DNA of 64,000 nucleotides from Treponema bryantii (GCF_900111035.1 NZ_FOFU01000003.1:1-64000); one strand, 5' to 3'; shown: positions 17,973-26,700, counted from the stretch's first letter. Numbers and translations: made by a program. Notes: generated from the sequence alone by a model not told the origin.

Positions 17973-18631
17973 TAGAATTCCTTTTTTACTTCTGACAGGA
18001 ATTTAATCCAGGCATATCCAAGAAGTTTATAGCCATTTTCATTCGGATGAATTCCGTCATAGCACATAAGTTCTTTGTGACCTTCAAAGATTGGCCATGG
18101 ATCTAAGAACTGCACATTATTTTTATTTACAAAGTCTGCCTGTGCATTTTTATAGGCAAGCTGATTTTTACCGAGTGTTTCTGAGGTGCCGCCAAGGAAC
18201 TTCAGAATGGCTGCTTCATTGTGGCCCTTTATGATTGTTTTGAACCAGTTGTCGCATACATAAGGAATGAGTCCCATCATAAGAGGGGTAACCTTATTGG
18301 CGCGGCAGAGATTTACCATCTGAGAAAGATTGTCCAGATACTCTGTCATTGGAACCTTTTGCACAAAAGTTCCCCAGTCATAGTCGCAGTCGTTTGAACC
18401 AAACTCAATTATACAAAAATCTGCTTCACCGCCTTTTTCAAAAAAGTTCTGGAGTTTGAGGAGGCCCTTGCTTGTGATGTTGCCGTATAGTGAACGGTTA
18501 TCCAGCTCGAATCCAAGTTTTTGCTGTGCCAGGGTAAGTGAATCAATTTCGGCTATGTCAAAGAGTTTTCCAGAACCGGGAATTGTGATTACGCCTTTAA
18601 GGATAGAATCGCCGAAGACTACGAGTTTCAT
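17972..18631 (-). CDS. SGNH/GDSL-family hydrolase (esterase)
   Basis: 219 aa with no signal peptide. Block I FGDSILKG carries the nucleophile Ser, block III IEFGSNDCDYDW carries the oxyanion Asn, and block V YDGIHPNENGYKLLG carries the Asp-His pair. The family includes acyl and acetyl esterases, which could deacetylate imported oligosaccharides here, but the substrate is not readable from the sequence. Strong ribosome-binding site AGGAGGT. It sits just after hisB and before rnhA on the same strand. Confidence 0.87.
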   Translation of the reverse strand: MKLVVFGDSILKGVITIPGSGKLFDIAEIDSLTLAQQKLGFELDNRSLYGNITSKGLLKLQNFFEKGGEADFCIIEFGSNDCDYDWGTFVQKVPMTEYLDNLSQMVNLCRANKVTPLMMGLIPYVCDNWFKTIIKGHNEAAILKFLGGTSETLGKNQLAYKNAQADFVNKNNVQFLDPWPIFEGHKELMCYDGIHPNENGYKLLGYAWIKFLSEVKKEF

Positions 18632-18651
18632 GGGGACCTCCTGCGTTTTTA

Positions 18652-19266
18652 TTAAACGATAACGCCCTTTGTGCTTGGGACGGTGCCGCCGCGGCGGGCA
18701 TCTATTTCTGTTGCGCTGCGAATGGCGCGGCTTACAGCTTTAAAGCAGGCTTCAATTTTGTGGTGATCACTGCGTCCACGGATAACGTCGATGTGTAAGT
18801 TGCAGAGTGCAGCATTAGCAAAGCCCTGCCAGAAGTCTTCAAAGCAGTCTGTCTGGAAAGAACCTTCTTTGCCATTCTGTATGCTTACAAGCGGCATACC
18901 TGTGAGCTGTGAGTTGCAAACGAGGTAAGGACGTCCGCCAAAATCTACTGCGGCCTGAGCGAGAGTTTCGTCCATAGGGTAAATAAAGAAACCGCTGCGG
19001 AAAATACCTGCACAGTCGCCGAGTGCTTTTTTGAAACATTCGCCAAGTACGATTCCTGTATCTTCGATTGTATGGTGCTGGTCTACGTTGAGGTCGCCCT
19101 TGATTGTTCCGCTCAGGTCAAAGAGTCCGTGCTTGCAGAAGCTGCGGAGCATGTGGTCGAAAAAGCCGATTGGGTTTTCAACATCGTATTTACCTGTACC
19201 GTCGAGGTTCAGGGTGAGTTCAATCTGTGTTTCACCAGTTACGCGTTTTACTGTTGCGGTTCTCAT
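18652..19266 (-). CDS. hisB: Imidazoleglycerol-phosphate dehydratase
   Basis: Step 6 of histidine synthesis (IGP to imidazole acetol phosphate). 204 aa. Start ATG 19266 is chosen because GGAGG lies just before it; the in-frame ATG at 19278 sits upstream of that site. Metal-binding motifs of the family: GFFDHMLRSFCKHG, DQHHTIEDTGI, RSDHHKIEACFKA, plus the SGFFIYPMDE(T)LAQAAVDFGGRPYL core. It is monofunctional with no phosphatase domain, consistent with the separate PHP phosphatase at 10 kb. An intergenic repeat separates it from hisG. Confidence 0.96.
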   Translation of the reverse strand: MRTATVKRVTGETQIELTLNLDGTGKYDVENPIGFFDHMLRSFCKHGLFDLSGTIKGDLNVDQHHTIEDTGIVLGECFKKALGDCAGIFRSGFFIYPMDETLAQAAVDFGGRPYLVCNSQLTGMPLVSIQNGKEGSFQTDCFEDFWQGFANAALCNLHIDVIRGRSDHHKIEACFKAVSRAIRSATEIDARRGGTVPSTKGVIV

Positions 19267-19280
19267 AGTATCCTCCATTT

Positions 19281-19428
19281 TTAGGTTTCAGGTTTTAGGT
19301 GTTAGGTTATAGGGGCGTTGCGGGGATGTGCCCCGCAGAAGGGGTAGCGGAAAACACCGCAGGTGGTTGGAGCGAGGGGGAGACTTCCCCCTCATACCCT
19401 AGAACCTAAAACCTAGCACCTTTTACCT
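19281..19428. repeat. Intergenic element with long inverted arms (family B)
   Basis: Arms TAGGTGTTAGGTTATAGGG (about 19297-19315) and, on the other strand, TAGGTTTTAGGTTCTAGGG (about 19400-19418) enclose a GC-rich core (GGGGCGTTGCGGGG, GAGCGAGGGGG). The core matches the element at 33285. It fills the hisG-hisB gap, so it is probably transcribed with the operon. Confidence 0.65.
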
Positions 19429-19429
19429 T

Positions 19430-20302
19430 CTAGAGCATTACCTTTCTAAGTTCATATTCAACAATGTCTGTGGCACCGAGGCTCTGGAGCTTTGGCAGGA
19501 GAGTTGGTACTTCAGACTTCTTAACTGCAATTTTGATTGCGTAGCCGTTGCCGCCGAAAAGTGGGGAAACGGTTGGGCTCTTCATGCTTGGGATTCCCTT
19601 GATGAGGGTGTCGAACTTGTCTTCTGCACAGTTCATTTCGAGCATTACGCGGTTGCGTGCGTTCAAAACTGTTTCGAAGAGCATTTTGAGCTCCATGATT
19701 TTCTGCTTCTTTGCAGGATCTTCCATTGCAGCCTTGCTTGCATACATTCTTGTAGAAGATTCCATAAGAGTGTCTACAATCTTGAGGCGGTTTGCTTTGA
19801 GTGAAGAACCTGTTGAAGTGTTGTCGATAAGAATCTGTGCGATTGAATCATCTGTGTCCTGAACGAAACCTTCTGAAGTTCCCCAGGTGCGGAAGATTGT
19901 TCCGTCGATTTTTTTGTTTTCAACCCATTTGCGGCTCAAAACCTGATATTCTGTTGCAATTGTAACCTGTCCTTTAAGAAGCTTGTCAAAATCGCGTGCT
20001 TCAGGAATTGCAGCTACAATGCGTACAGGGTCAAAGCCCAGATCCATAATTTCTACAACGTCGTTTTCTACCTGATTTTCATAAACCCAGTCTTTTCCAG
20101 AAAATCCAACATCTGCCTTGTTATTTGCAAGAAGAAGGCTTGTAATCTGTGGCTTTACTACCTGGAATGCGAGGTCTTCCTGATTTGTTGTCGGGAAGTA
20201 TGTGCGGTCAGGAAGATGGATTGAAATACCTACGTCACTTAAAAGTTCATAAACTGACTCGTAGATGCGGCCTTTAGCCAATAAGATTTTTAGTTTGTCC
20301 AT
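19430..20302 (-). CDS. hisG: ATP phosphoribosyltransferase, long form
   Basis: First step of histidine synthesis (ATP + PRPP). 290 aa, the long form. Catalytic domains span about 1-210: LLAKGRIYESVYELL, KADVGFSGKDWV, TEYQVLSRKWVE, and the PRPP/phosphate site DNTSTGSSLKANRL. A C-terminal ACT-like domain (about 215-290: SPTVSPLFGGNGYAIKIAVKK) normally gives histidine feedback inhibition, and no HisZ partner is needed. It is upstream of hisB on the same strand, with a repeat element between them. Confidence 0.95.
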   Translation of the reverse strand: MDKLKILLAKGRIYESVYELLSDVGISIHLPDRTYFPTTNQEDLAFQVVKPQITSLLLANNKADVGFSGKDWVYENQVENDVVEIMDLGFDPVRIVAAIPEARDFDKLLKGQVTIATEYQVLSRKWVENKKIDGTIFRTWGTSEGFVQDTDDSIAQILIDNTSTGSSLKANRLKIVDTLMESSTRMYASKAAMEDPAKKQKIMELKMLFETVLNARNRVMLEMNCAEDKFDTLIKGIPSMKSPTVSPLFGGNGYAIKIAVKKSEVPTLLPKLQSLGATDIVEYELRKVML

Positions 20303-20395
20303 TTTCCATTCTCCTGTGTGCGAAGCTTTTTTAGCATCACCACTTTTTTTTAGTATAACTTAAGTATATAGAAGTATTTAGGTTAATTCAAGAAT

Positions 20396-20424
20396 TTGCT
20401 AAATCAATACCCACATGTTATACT
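20396..20424 (+). promoter_or_regulatory. Promoter giving a probable leaderless mRNA (HD-GYP gene)
   Basis: TTGCTA (20396-20401), exactly 17 nt, TATACT (20419-20424), then 6 nt to the ATG at 20431. There is no ribosome-binding site in that space. Confidence 0.65.
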
Positions 20425-20430
20425 TTTCTT

Positions 20431-21864
20431 ATGCCGATTACCGAAGAAGACTCATTTTTTACAGAGAATATTGTAAATATCAATAAGAAAATCTATACAA
20501 TTCTTTTTTGCGCTCTTATAGTTCCTATTACATTTGTTATTCTTACTCATGTAGGTGTATGGTATGTACCAACTCCTTATGCGTTTATGATTTTGATATA
20601 CACTCTGGTAATGGCTTTTACGTGCTTTATACTGAATAAAACCTGGAATAAAAAGCTTCAGTATGTTTCCATGTACCTTGGACTTTTAGCTATTTCCGGA
20701 TTTGTGTTCCTACTGGGTATGAAAGGTGTAATTGTTCTTACTATTTCATGGGCTTTTGCTCCGTTTATCAGCTGTCTTTATTATAACCGCAAGCTTACTC
20801 GAATCACTACAACTATCAATTTTTTTCTTACAATAATTGCTTACTGGCTTCGTTCTTCGGCTGTAACTCTGGTTCTCAGCGGTGTAAAAACTCAGGAGCG
20901 CTGGTTTATAGAAAATGTTCCTGGTGTAATTGTTGAATTTATATTTGTTTTTCTGGTTACTGACTTGCTTTCAAAGAGAACTTATGAAACATTCCGTCGT
21001 CTTATGTCTATAAATGTAGATAAAGATGGTGCCTATAAACGCCTGAATGAAAAAACTCTTGAGCAGTTTAATACTAATAAAGAACTTCAGGAAAAGAATG
21101 AGTACATTGAAAAGCTGAATAACGAACTAAAATCACGTAACGTAAATCTTAATGAAAATCAGCATAAGATTATTGAATTTGTTGTCGGCAGTTTTGGTGC
21201 TTTTGATATATTTGGAGTTACTCATAATTATCATACCGGCAAGTATGTTCAGGAAATCTGTAAGCAGTTGAGGTCAAATGGCTATTATGCGCAGGAGTTA
21301 ACTGATGCAAAGATAGATGAGTTTATGTTAGCAGCCCTTTTACATGATGCTGGTAAAATCAGGATTCCTCAGGATATTGTAAATAAGTTTGGAAAGTATA
21401 CTGATGAAGAATATGAAATTATGAAAACTCATCCAATGGAAGGCAGAAAGATTCTTGAAGGTATGCCTCCTATAGATGATGGAACTTTTAATGTAACGGC
21501 AAAAGAAATGGCACTTTATCATCATGAAAGATGGGACGGAAGCGGTTATCCATATGGGGTTACCGGAGATACAATTCCTCTTTGTGCACGGATTCTTGGG
21601 GCAGCTGATGTTCTTGATGCTCTGATTAGTCCAAGATTATATAAAGAACCTATGTCTATTGCTGATGCTGTTAAGGTTTTTGAAGCGGAGAAGGGTAAAG
21701 CTTTTGAACCTTGTATTGCAGATGCGGTAGTGAGTTTTAAAGATGAGATTATCAAAATAGACCGCGACTTTAAAACCTTTGAGGGCGCAAAATTTGATGA
21801 TGAACTTGCAAGATGGAAAAAATACCATCCTGAATTAAAAAACTTTGGGAAGGCAGGAAAATGA
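20431..21864 (+). CDS. Membrane-bound HD-GYP domain phosphohydrolase (putative c-di-GMP phosphodiesterase)
   Basis: 477 aa. About six transmembrane helices (residues about 20-190), then a coiled coil (about 205-245), then an HD-GYP-type domain. The metal-binding HD is H305-D306 in LLHDAGKIRIP. The following HHERWDGSGYPYG (about 364-376) is a close form of the HHExxDGxGYP signature. Members hydrolyse cyclic di-nucleotides, so this is likely an integral-membrane sensor that lowers c-di-GMP. The start is 6 nt after a -10 box. It overlaps the DUF456 gene by 4 nt (ATGA). Confidence 0.9.
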   Translation: MPITEEDSFFTENIVNINKKIYTILFCALIVPITFVILTHVGVWYVPTPYAFMILIYTLVMAFTCFILNKTWNKKLQYVSMYLGLLAISGFVFLLGMKGVIVLTISWAFAPFISCLYYNRKLTRITTTINFFLTIIAYWLRSSAVTLVLSGVKTQERWFIENVPGVIVEFIFVFLVTDLLSKRTYETFRRLMSINVDKDGAYKRLNEKTLEQFNTNKELQEKNEYIEKLNNELKSRNVNLNENQHKIIEFVVGSFGAFDIFGVTHNYHTGKYVQEICKQLRSNGYYAQELTDAKIDEFMLAALLHDAGKIRIPQDIVNKFGKYTDEEYEIMKTHPMEGRKILEGMPPIDDGTFNVTAKEMALYHHERWDGSGYPYGVTGDTIPLCARILGAADVLDALISPRLYKEPMSIADAVKVFEAEKGKAFEPCIADAVVSFKDEIIKIDRDFKTFEGAKFDDELARWKKYHPELKNFGKAGK

Positions 21865-22352
21865 GTACTGGAATTAGTGTAATTTTATGTATTGTTGCAG
21901 GAGTTTTACTTCTGGTCGGTTTTTTGGGAACTTTTGTGCCGGTTCTTCCTGGTGCACCGCTTGCCTGGGCAGGGCTGCTGGCGGCTTATTTTTCTGAATA
22001 CAATTCGATTTCGCTTTTGTGTCTTGTGATAACGGGAATTATTGCGGTTGTTGTTTCAATTGCTGATAATTTCTTCCCGGTTACGATGACTAAGAAATTT
22101 GGTGGCAGTAAATATGCTACTACGGGAGCTACAATTGGTCTTATCGTAGGATTCTTTACAGGTCCATGGGGAATTATTCTTGGCCCTTTCTTTGGTGCTT
22201 TGATTGGTGAGTTTATTAATAAAGAGGGCAGAAGCGAAGGTGTGTTTAAGGCTGCCTTTGGTGCTTTTATGGGATTTCTGCTTGGTACGGGCCTTAAGAT
22301 GATTACAGTACTTGGCTTTATCTGGGTATTTGTGATTAGCTTCTTCAGATAA
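21861..22352 (+). CDS. DUF456 family membrane protein
   Basis: 163 aa, highly hydrophobic, with four or five helices. Glycine-rich motifs typical of DUF456 are seen: FLGTFVPVLPGAPLAWAGLL near the N-terminus and the repeated GxxxG pattern ATTGATIGLIVGFFTGPWGIILGPFFGALIGE. Function unknown in the family. It is translationally coupled to the HD-GYP gene, which suggests a joint membrane role, and is followed by a strong terminator. Confidence 0.85.
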   Translation: MSTGISVILCIVAGVLLLVGFLGTFVPVLPGAPLAWAGLLAAYFSEYNSISLLCLVITGIIAVVVSIADNFFPVTMTKKFGGSKYATTGATIGLIVGFFTGPWGIILGPFFGALIGEFINKEGRSEGVFKAAFGAFMGFLLGTGLKMITVLGFIWVFVISFFR

Positions 22353-22356
22353 AAAA

Positions 22357-22383
22357 AAGAGCGTTTCTTTCGAAACGCTCTTT
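22357..22383. terminator. Bidirectional terminator
   Basis: A perfect 12-bp stem AAAGAGCGTTTC/GAAACGCTCTTT lies between the convergent DUF456 and rubredoxin genes, with A-rich and T-rich flanks on either side. Confidence 0.88.
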
Positions 22384-22416
22384 CCCCCTAATTTATATAA
22401 ATCAAAAGATTTATTC

Positions 22417-22575
22417 CTATTCAATAATGAACTTGTCTTTTCCAGCACCACATTCAGGACACTTATAATCAGCTGGTACATCAGCCCATGCTGTTCCTGG
22501 GGCTACATTATTCTTTGGATCGCCTTCGTCTTTATCGTAAACGTGTCCGCAGTTATCGCATTGCATTCTTTCCAT
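22417..22575 (-). CDS. Rubredoxin
   Basis: 52 aa, a small electron-transfer protein with one Fe(Cys)4 centre. The four ligands are seen as CDNCGH (Cys6, Cys9) and CPECGAGKDKF (Cys39, Cys42), with the acidic, proline-containing middle (DPKNNVAPGTAW, DVPADYKCP) typical of the family. It usually serves oxygen or superoxide detoxification in anaerobes. The predicted start ATG follows GGTGGAGA. It stands alone on the reverse strand. Confidence 0.93.
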   Translation of the reverse strand: MERMQCDNCGHVYDKDEGDPKNNVAPGTAWADVPADYKCPECGAGKDKFIIE

Positions 22576-22712
22576 GTCTCCACCTCATCTAACAAGTTTT
22601 ATATTTATAAATTATAACACTGAATTTCTAAATGTAAAGAAAAAATAGATGAGATTTTCCACTTTTATTTTTCAACTTTATCCTTTATAATTTTCTTTAC
22701 TATTTATAAAAG

Positions 22713-22733
22713 ATCCTGAATCAAGTTCAGGAT
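22713..22733. repeat. Short intergenic hairpin repeat
   Basis: ATCCTGAA-TCAAG-TTCAGGAT is a perfect 8-bp inverted repeat ending 19 nt before the acyl-CoA synthetase start. A similar short palindrome is common as a dispersed repeat in many bacterial genomes. Confidence 0.6.
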
Positions 22734-22752
22734 GACGTTAGAGGTAAAAACT

Positions 22753-24396
22753 ATGCCAATCACTAAATATCTTGAAAGCAACGCAGAAAAATATGCAAAT
22801 GACTGCGCGCTTGTAGAATTAAACCCGGAAGTAAAAGACACCCGCCGCATGACCTGGAAGGAATTTGACCTTACCCAGCCGGAGCCTAATCTTCCTTACC
22901 GCCGCGAAATCAGCTGGCGCATTTTTAACGAAAAGGCTAACCGTTGTGCTCACTATCTTTTGGAGCGTGGTGTTCGCAAAGGGGACAAAGTAGGTATTCT
23001 TCTTATGAACTGCCTTGAGTGGCTTCCTATTTATTTTGGTATTTTGAAGACAGGTGCCCTCGCGGTTCCTCTCAACTTCCGCTATGCATCTGATGAAATT
23101 GACTACTGTCTGAACCTTGCAGATATTTCTGTTCTTTTCTTTGGCCCTGAGTTTATCGGCCGTCTTGAAACAATTTCAGAAAAAATCATGAACCGCCGCC
23201 TTCTCATTTACGTTGGCGAAGGTCTTACTCCAACTTTCTCAGAAAACTACATTTCATCTGTAATGAACTATTCTTCTGAAAATCTGGACATTGAACTTAC
23301 AGATGATGATGAAGCTGCAATCTATTTCAGTTCGGGAACAACAGGTTTCCCTAAAGCTATTCTTCATAAGCATCGTGCTCTTATGCACTCTGCCGCAGTT
23401 GAGCAGCAGCATCACGGTCAGAAAAAGGATGATGTATTCCTTTGTATTCCACCTCTTTACCACACAGGTGCAAAGATGCACTGGTTTGGTTCTTTGATTT
23501 CTGGAAGTAAGGCTGTACTTCTTCGTGGTACAAAACCTGAGACAGTTCTTAAGGCTGTTTCTGATGAACTTTGTACTATTGTATGGCTTCTTGTTCCTTG
23601 GGCTCAGGATATTCTCGACAGCCTTGACCGAGGTGACCTTAAGATTTCTGACTTCCATCTTGATCAGTGGCGCCTTATGCACATTGGTGCTCAGCCTGTT
23701 CCAAAGAAGCTGATTGAAGACTGGAAAAAATACTTCCCACACCACGACTACGACACAAACTACGGACTTTCAGAAAGTATCGGACCTGGTTGTGTTCACC
23801 TGGGAGTTGGCAACGACAACAAAATCGGTGCAATCGGTATTCCTGGCTACGGCTGGAAGGTTAAGATTGTGGACGAGCACCGCAAGGAAGTTAAACAGGG
23901 TGATGTAGGCGAACTTGCAGTATTCGGTCCTGGTGTAATGGTTTGCTACTATAAAAACCCTGAAGCTACTGCAGAAGTTATGGATGACGAAGGCTGGCTT
24001 TACACAGGTGATATGGCAATGATGGATCCTGATGGATTTATCTACCTTGTAGACCGCAAGAAGGACGTTATCATTACAGGTGGTGAAAACCTTTACCCAG
24101 TTCAGATTGAAGACTTCCTTCACAAAATGGAAGCAATTAAGGACGTTGCCGTTATTGGTCTTGCTGATAAGCGTCTTGGAGAAATTGCGGCAGCAATCAT
24201 CGAAGTAAAGCAGGGCTACACCTGTACTGAAGAAGATGTAAACAACTTCTGTATGGAACTTCCAAAGTACAAGAGACCGCGCAAAATCATTTTTGCACCG
24301 GTCCCTCGTAACCCAACCGGCAAAATCGAAAAGCCAAAGCTGCGCGAAATGTACCGCACAGAAGACCCATTCAAGGTTATGCAGGCTGATTCTTAG
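22753..24396 (+). CDS. AMP-forming acyl-CoA synthetase (long-chain type)
   Basis: 547 aa. Activates a carboxylic acid to its CoA thioester through an acyl-AMP. Start ATG 22753 is chosen because GAGG lies before it; the in-frame ATG at 22732 is inside a hairpin repeat. Motifs: phosphate-binding IYFSSGTTGFPKAILH, adenine site DTNYGLSES, GWLYTGDMAMMDPDGF, hinge DRKKDVIITGGENLYPVQIED, and the catalytic Lys in RNPTGKIEKPKLRE. Substrate unknown. It precedes trpB in a block rich in aryl-acid functions, so an aromatic substrate is possible but unproven. Confidence 0.9.
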   Translation: MPITKYLESNAEKYANDCALVELNPEVKDTRRMTWKEFDLTQPEPNLPYRREISWRIFNEKANRCAHYLLERGVRKGDKVGILLMNCLEWLPIYFGILKTGALAVPLNFRYASDEIDYCLNLADISVLFFGPEFIGRLETISEKIMNRRLLIYVGEGLTPTFSENYISSVMNYSSENLDIELTDDDEAAIYFSSGTTGFPKAILHKHRALMHSAAVEQQHHGQKKDDVFLCIPPLYHTGAKMHWFGSLISGSKAVLLRGTKPETVLKAVSDELCTIVWLLVPWAQDILDSLDRGDLKISDFHLDQWRLMHIGAQPVPKKLIEDWKKYFPHHDYDTNYGLSESIGPGCVHLGVGNDNKIGAIGIPGYGWKVKIVDEHRKEVKQGDVGELAVFGPGVMVCYYKNPEATAEVMDDEGWLYTGDMAMMDPDGFIYLVDRKKDVIITGGENLYPVQIEDFLHKMEAIKDVAVIGLADKRLGEIAAAIIEVKQGYTCTEEDVNNFCMELPKYKRPRKIIFAPVPRNPTGKIEKPKLREMYRTEDPFKVMQADS

Positions 24397-24416
24397 TAAG
24401 AAAACTTATAAAAACA

Positions 24417-24439
24417 GGGCGGCTTTGTGCCGCCTTTTG
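24417..24439 (+). terminator. Rho-independent terminator
   Basis: GGCGGC (24418-24423) pairs with GCCGCC (24429-24434), followed by TTTTG. It ends the acyl-CoA synthetase transcript. Confidence 0.8.
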
Positions 24440-24468
24440 TATTTTAAACTGGTGATATTCAAAAAATA

Positions 24469-24497
24469 TTGACAGAAAAAACTTCCTGTTATATATT
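24469..24497 (+). promoter_or_regulatory. Promoter of trpB
   Basis: Consensus TTGACA (24469-24474), 17 nt, TATATT (24492-24497). It predicts a leader of about 70 nt before trpB. Confidence 0.8.
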
Positions 24498-24554
24498 ACA
24501 AATTGTTATTTGTTTCTCTAAAAAGAAACACTTTCATTTTTCTCAACAATTTGT
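24498..24554 (+). promoter_or_regulatory. Structured leader of trpB
   Basis: ACAAATTGTT (24498-24507) pairs perfectly with AACAATTTGT (24545-24554) at the base. An inner stem GTTTCT/AGAAAC is nested between them. The structure ends 5-6 nt before the GGAGG site of trpB. No Trp-rich leader peptide and no terminator T-run are seen, so it is not a classical attenuator. Confidence 0.5.
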
Positions 24555-24572
24555 GCCAACGGAGGTTATATT

Positions 24573-25955
24573 ATGGCAAAGGAAATTCCTTATAAAATTT
24601 ATCTTGAAGAATCGGAGATGCCTAAGGCCTGGTATAACGTCCGCGCAGATATGAAAAAGAAACCGGCTCCGCTTTTGAATCCTGAAAATCATAAGCCTTG
24701 TACTGCAGAAGAACTGGAAAAGGTTTTCTGTAAGGAGCTGGTGGCCCAGGAACTCAACGAAACTGACGCTTATATCGAAATCCCGGAAGAAATCAGAAAC
24801 TTCTATAAAATGTACCGCCCGGCACCTCTTGTCCGCGCTTACTGTCTGGAAAAGAAGCTTGGAACTCCGGCTCACATTTACTACAAGTTTGAAGGCAATA
24901 ATACTTCGGGCAGCCATAAACTGAACTCTGCCATTGCCCAGGCTTACTACGCAAAAAAACAGGGCCTCAAGGGTGTGACAACTGAGACCGGTGCCGGCCA
25001 GTGGGGAACAGCCCTTTCTATGGCAAGCTCTTACTTTGGCCTGGACTGCGTAGTGTATATGGTAAAGTGTTCTTATGAGCAGAAGCCTTTCCGCCGCGAA
25101 GTAATCCGTACTTATGGGGCAAACGTAACTCCATCTCCTTCTATGAATACTGAGGTTGGTCGCCGCATAAATGCCGAGTTCCCGGGAACTAACGGCTCAC
25201 TAGGCTGTGCAATTTCCGAGGCCGTTGAACACGCAATGACCCACGAAGGTTACCGCTATGTGCTTGGTTCTGTTTTGAACCAGGTTCTCCTGCACCAGAG
25301 TGTGATTGGTCTTGAAACTAAGGCCGCCCTGGACAAGTACGGCGTAAAAGCTGATATCATCATTGGCTGTGCGGGCGGTGGAAGTAACCTCGGCGGTTTG
25401 ATTTCTCCATTTGCGGGCGAAATGCTCCGTGGAGAGGCTGATTATAAGATTATTGCGGTTGAGCCTGCATCCTGCCCAAGCCTGACCCGCGGTGTTTATG
25501 CTTATGACTATTGTGACACAGGTAAGGTTTGCCCTCTTCAGAAAATGTATACTTTAGGAAGCGGCTTTATGCCTTCTGCAAGTCACGCCGGCGGTCTTCG
25601 CTACCACGGAATGAGCAGTATTGTAAGTGAACTTTACGACCAGGGGCTTATGGAAGCCCGCTCTGTAGAACAAACTTCGGTTTTCCAGGCCGCAGAAGAT
25701 TTTGCCCGCATTGAAGGTATTTTGCCGGCTCCGGAAAGCAGCCACGCAATCCGCGTTGCAATTGACGAAGCAATGAAGTGCAAGGAGACCGGCGAGGCAA
25801 AGAACATCGTATTCGGTCTTACAGGTACCGGTTATTTTGATATGTATGCATACAAGGCCTTCAACGACGGCGAAATGAGCGACTATATTCCAAGCGACGA
25901 AGAAATCAAAAAGGCAACAGATATGATTCCTCGTTTCCCTGGAAATGAATTCTAA
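24573..25955 (+). CDS. trpB: Tryptophan synthase beta chain, TrpB2 type
   Basis: 460 aa, longer than the TrpB1 partner of TrpA. PLP-dependent condensation of indole with serine to give tryptophan. PLP lysine K116 lies in NNTSGSHKLNSA; the phosphate-cup motif is CAGGGSNLGG. GVTTETGAGQWGTAL and SAGLRYHG-like SHAGGLRYHGMSS are also present. TrpB2 proteins act alone and are thought to salvage free indole. No trpA is adjacent, which agrees with salvage. It has its own promoter and leader. The stop overlaps the stop of the convergent toxin gene by 4 nt. Confidence 0.93.
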   Translation: MAKEIPYKIYLEESEMPKAWYNVRADMKKKPAPLLNPENHKPCTAEELEKVFCKELVAQELNETDAYIEIPEEIRNFYKMYRPAPLVRAYCLEKKLGTPAHIYYKFEGNNTSGSHKLNSAIAQAYYAKKQGLKGVTTETGAGQWGTALSMASSYFGLDCVVYMVKCSYEQKPFRREVIRTYGANVTPSPSMNTEVGRRINAEFPGTNGSLGCAISEAVEHAMTHEGYRYVLGSVLNQVLLHQSVIGLETKAALDKYGVKADIIIGCAGGGSNLGGLISPFAGEMLRGEADYKIIAVEPASCPSLTRGVYAYDYCDTGKVCPLQKMYTLGSGFMPSASHAGGLRYHGMSSIVSELYDQGLMEARSVEQTSVFQAAEDFARIEGILPAPESSHAIRVAIDEAMKCKETGEAKNIVFGLTGTGYFDMYAYKAFNDGEMSDYIPSDEEIKKATDMIPRFPGNEF

Positions 25956-26395
25956 GCTTCAAACCAGTTTTCAATCAGCAGGTCGCTGACCTGCTGAATT
26001 GCTGAGAAGTGCTTAGTGTTGCGGGTTACCAGAACCATGTGGTTTGCAAGTGCGATGGCGGCAATCATGCTGTCTTCTTTTTGAGTTGGGGCGCCTGTTT
26101 TTTCGAGTTTTGCCCTCAAGTCAGCCTGAATTGCAGCGGCCTTTTCCGTAAAATTCTTAATCTTGAAATTTTCATGAACATCATCATTAATGAATTTATC
26201 AAGATATTTTTTATTCATTCCTTCTGGCTGCCTGTATAAGCCGTAAAGAATTTCCTGCCAGACAGGGGCGCAGATTGCGCAATCAGAATTATGTTCAGCA
26301 ATTTTAGAAATCACATTAAAATCTGGCTCCGGTTTTATAATTTCCGAAACTATATTTGAGTCTAAAAGATAATGAGCTTCTTCTTCATAATTCAT
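25952..26395 (-). CDS. PIN-domain ribonuclease toxin (VapC-like)
   Basis: 147 aa. PIN-fold nuclease of a type II toxin-antitoxin pair. Acidic metal ligands are seen: LLDSNIVSEI (Asp, residue about 12), WQEILYGLYR (Glu), KEDSMIAAIAL (Asp) and the late TRNTKHF region in place of the usual TRNxxDF. VapC toxins cut tRNA or rRNA. The start overlaps the antitoxin stop (ATGA, 4 nt). The DF-to-KHF change is common in some subgroups and does not by itself suggest inactivation. Confidence 0.87.
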   Translation of the reverse strand: MNYEEEAHYLLDSNIVSEIIKPEPDFNVISKIAEHNSDCAICAPVWQEILYGLYRQPEGMNKKYLDKFINDDVHENFKIKNFTEKAAAIQADLRAKLEKTGAPTQKEDSMIAAIALANHMVLVTRNTKHFSAIQQVSDLLIENWFEA

Positions 26396-26700
26396 TCGTC
26401 GTCAAACACTCCGTCAAAAACATGGCTCTCATAGGAGTCGGGCGTATGATCCCTCACATCAAAAATCTTATCAATATCCTCGTTGGTAAACATGCCGGCG
26501 GTTTTTCTGCGGAATTCTTCTGCAGCTTCAAGAATTGTTCTTTTTGGCTGCTTTGAAATCAGTTTGTTGTAATCATCAAAAGAAAGAATAACGCCCACAG
26601 TTTTGTTTCTGCGAGAGATAAAAACCGGGCCCGATTCTTCTGCCTGATGCATAAATAGCGGCAATTTGTTTTTTGCTTCGTACATAGGAACTGTATTCAT
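26392..26700 (-). CDS. Antitoxin, Phd/YefM-like
   Basis: 102 aa. The N-terminal half matches the Phd/YefM DNA-binding fold: AKNKLPLFMHQAEESGPVFISRRNKTVGVILSFDDYNKLI. The C-terminal half (about 60-102) is acidic and should be the toxin-neutralising tail (FDGVFDDE end). It is the first gene of the pair, with AGGAGG upstream. Three short palindromes just upstream (26735-26784) are the probable binding sites for autoregulation. Confidence 0.85.
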   Translation of the reverse strand: MNTVPMYEAKNKLPLFMHQAEESGPVFISRRNKTVGVILSFDDYNKLISKQPKRTILEAAEEFRRKTAGMFTNEDIDKIFDVRDHTPDSYESHVFDGVFDDE

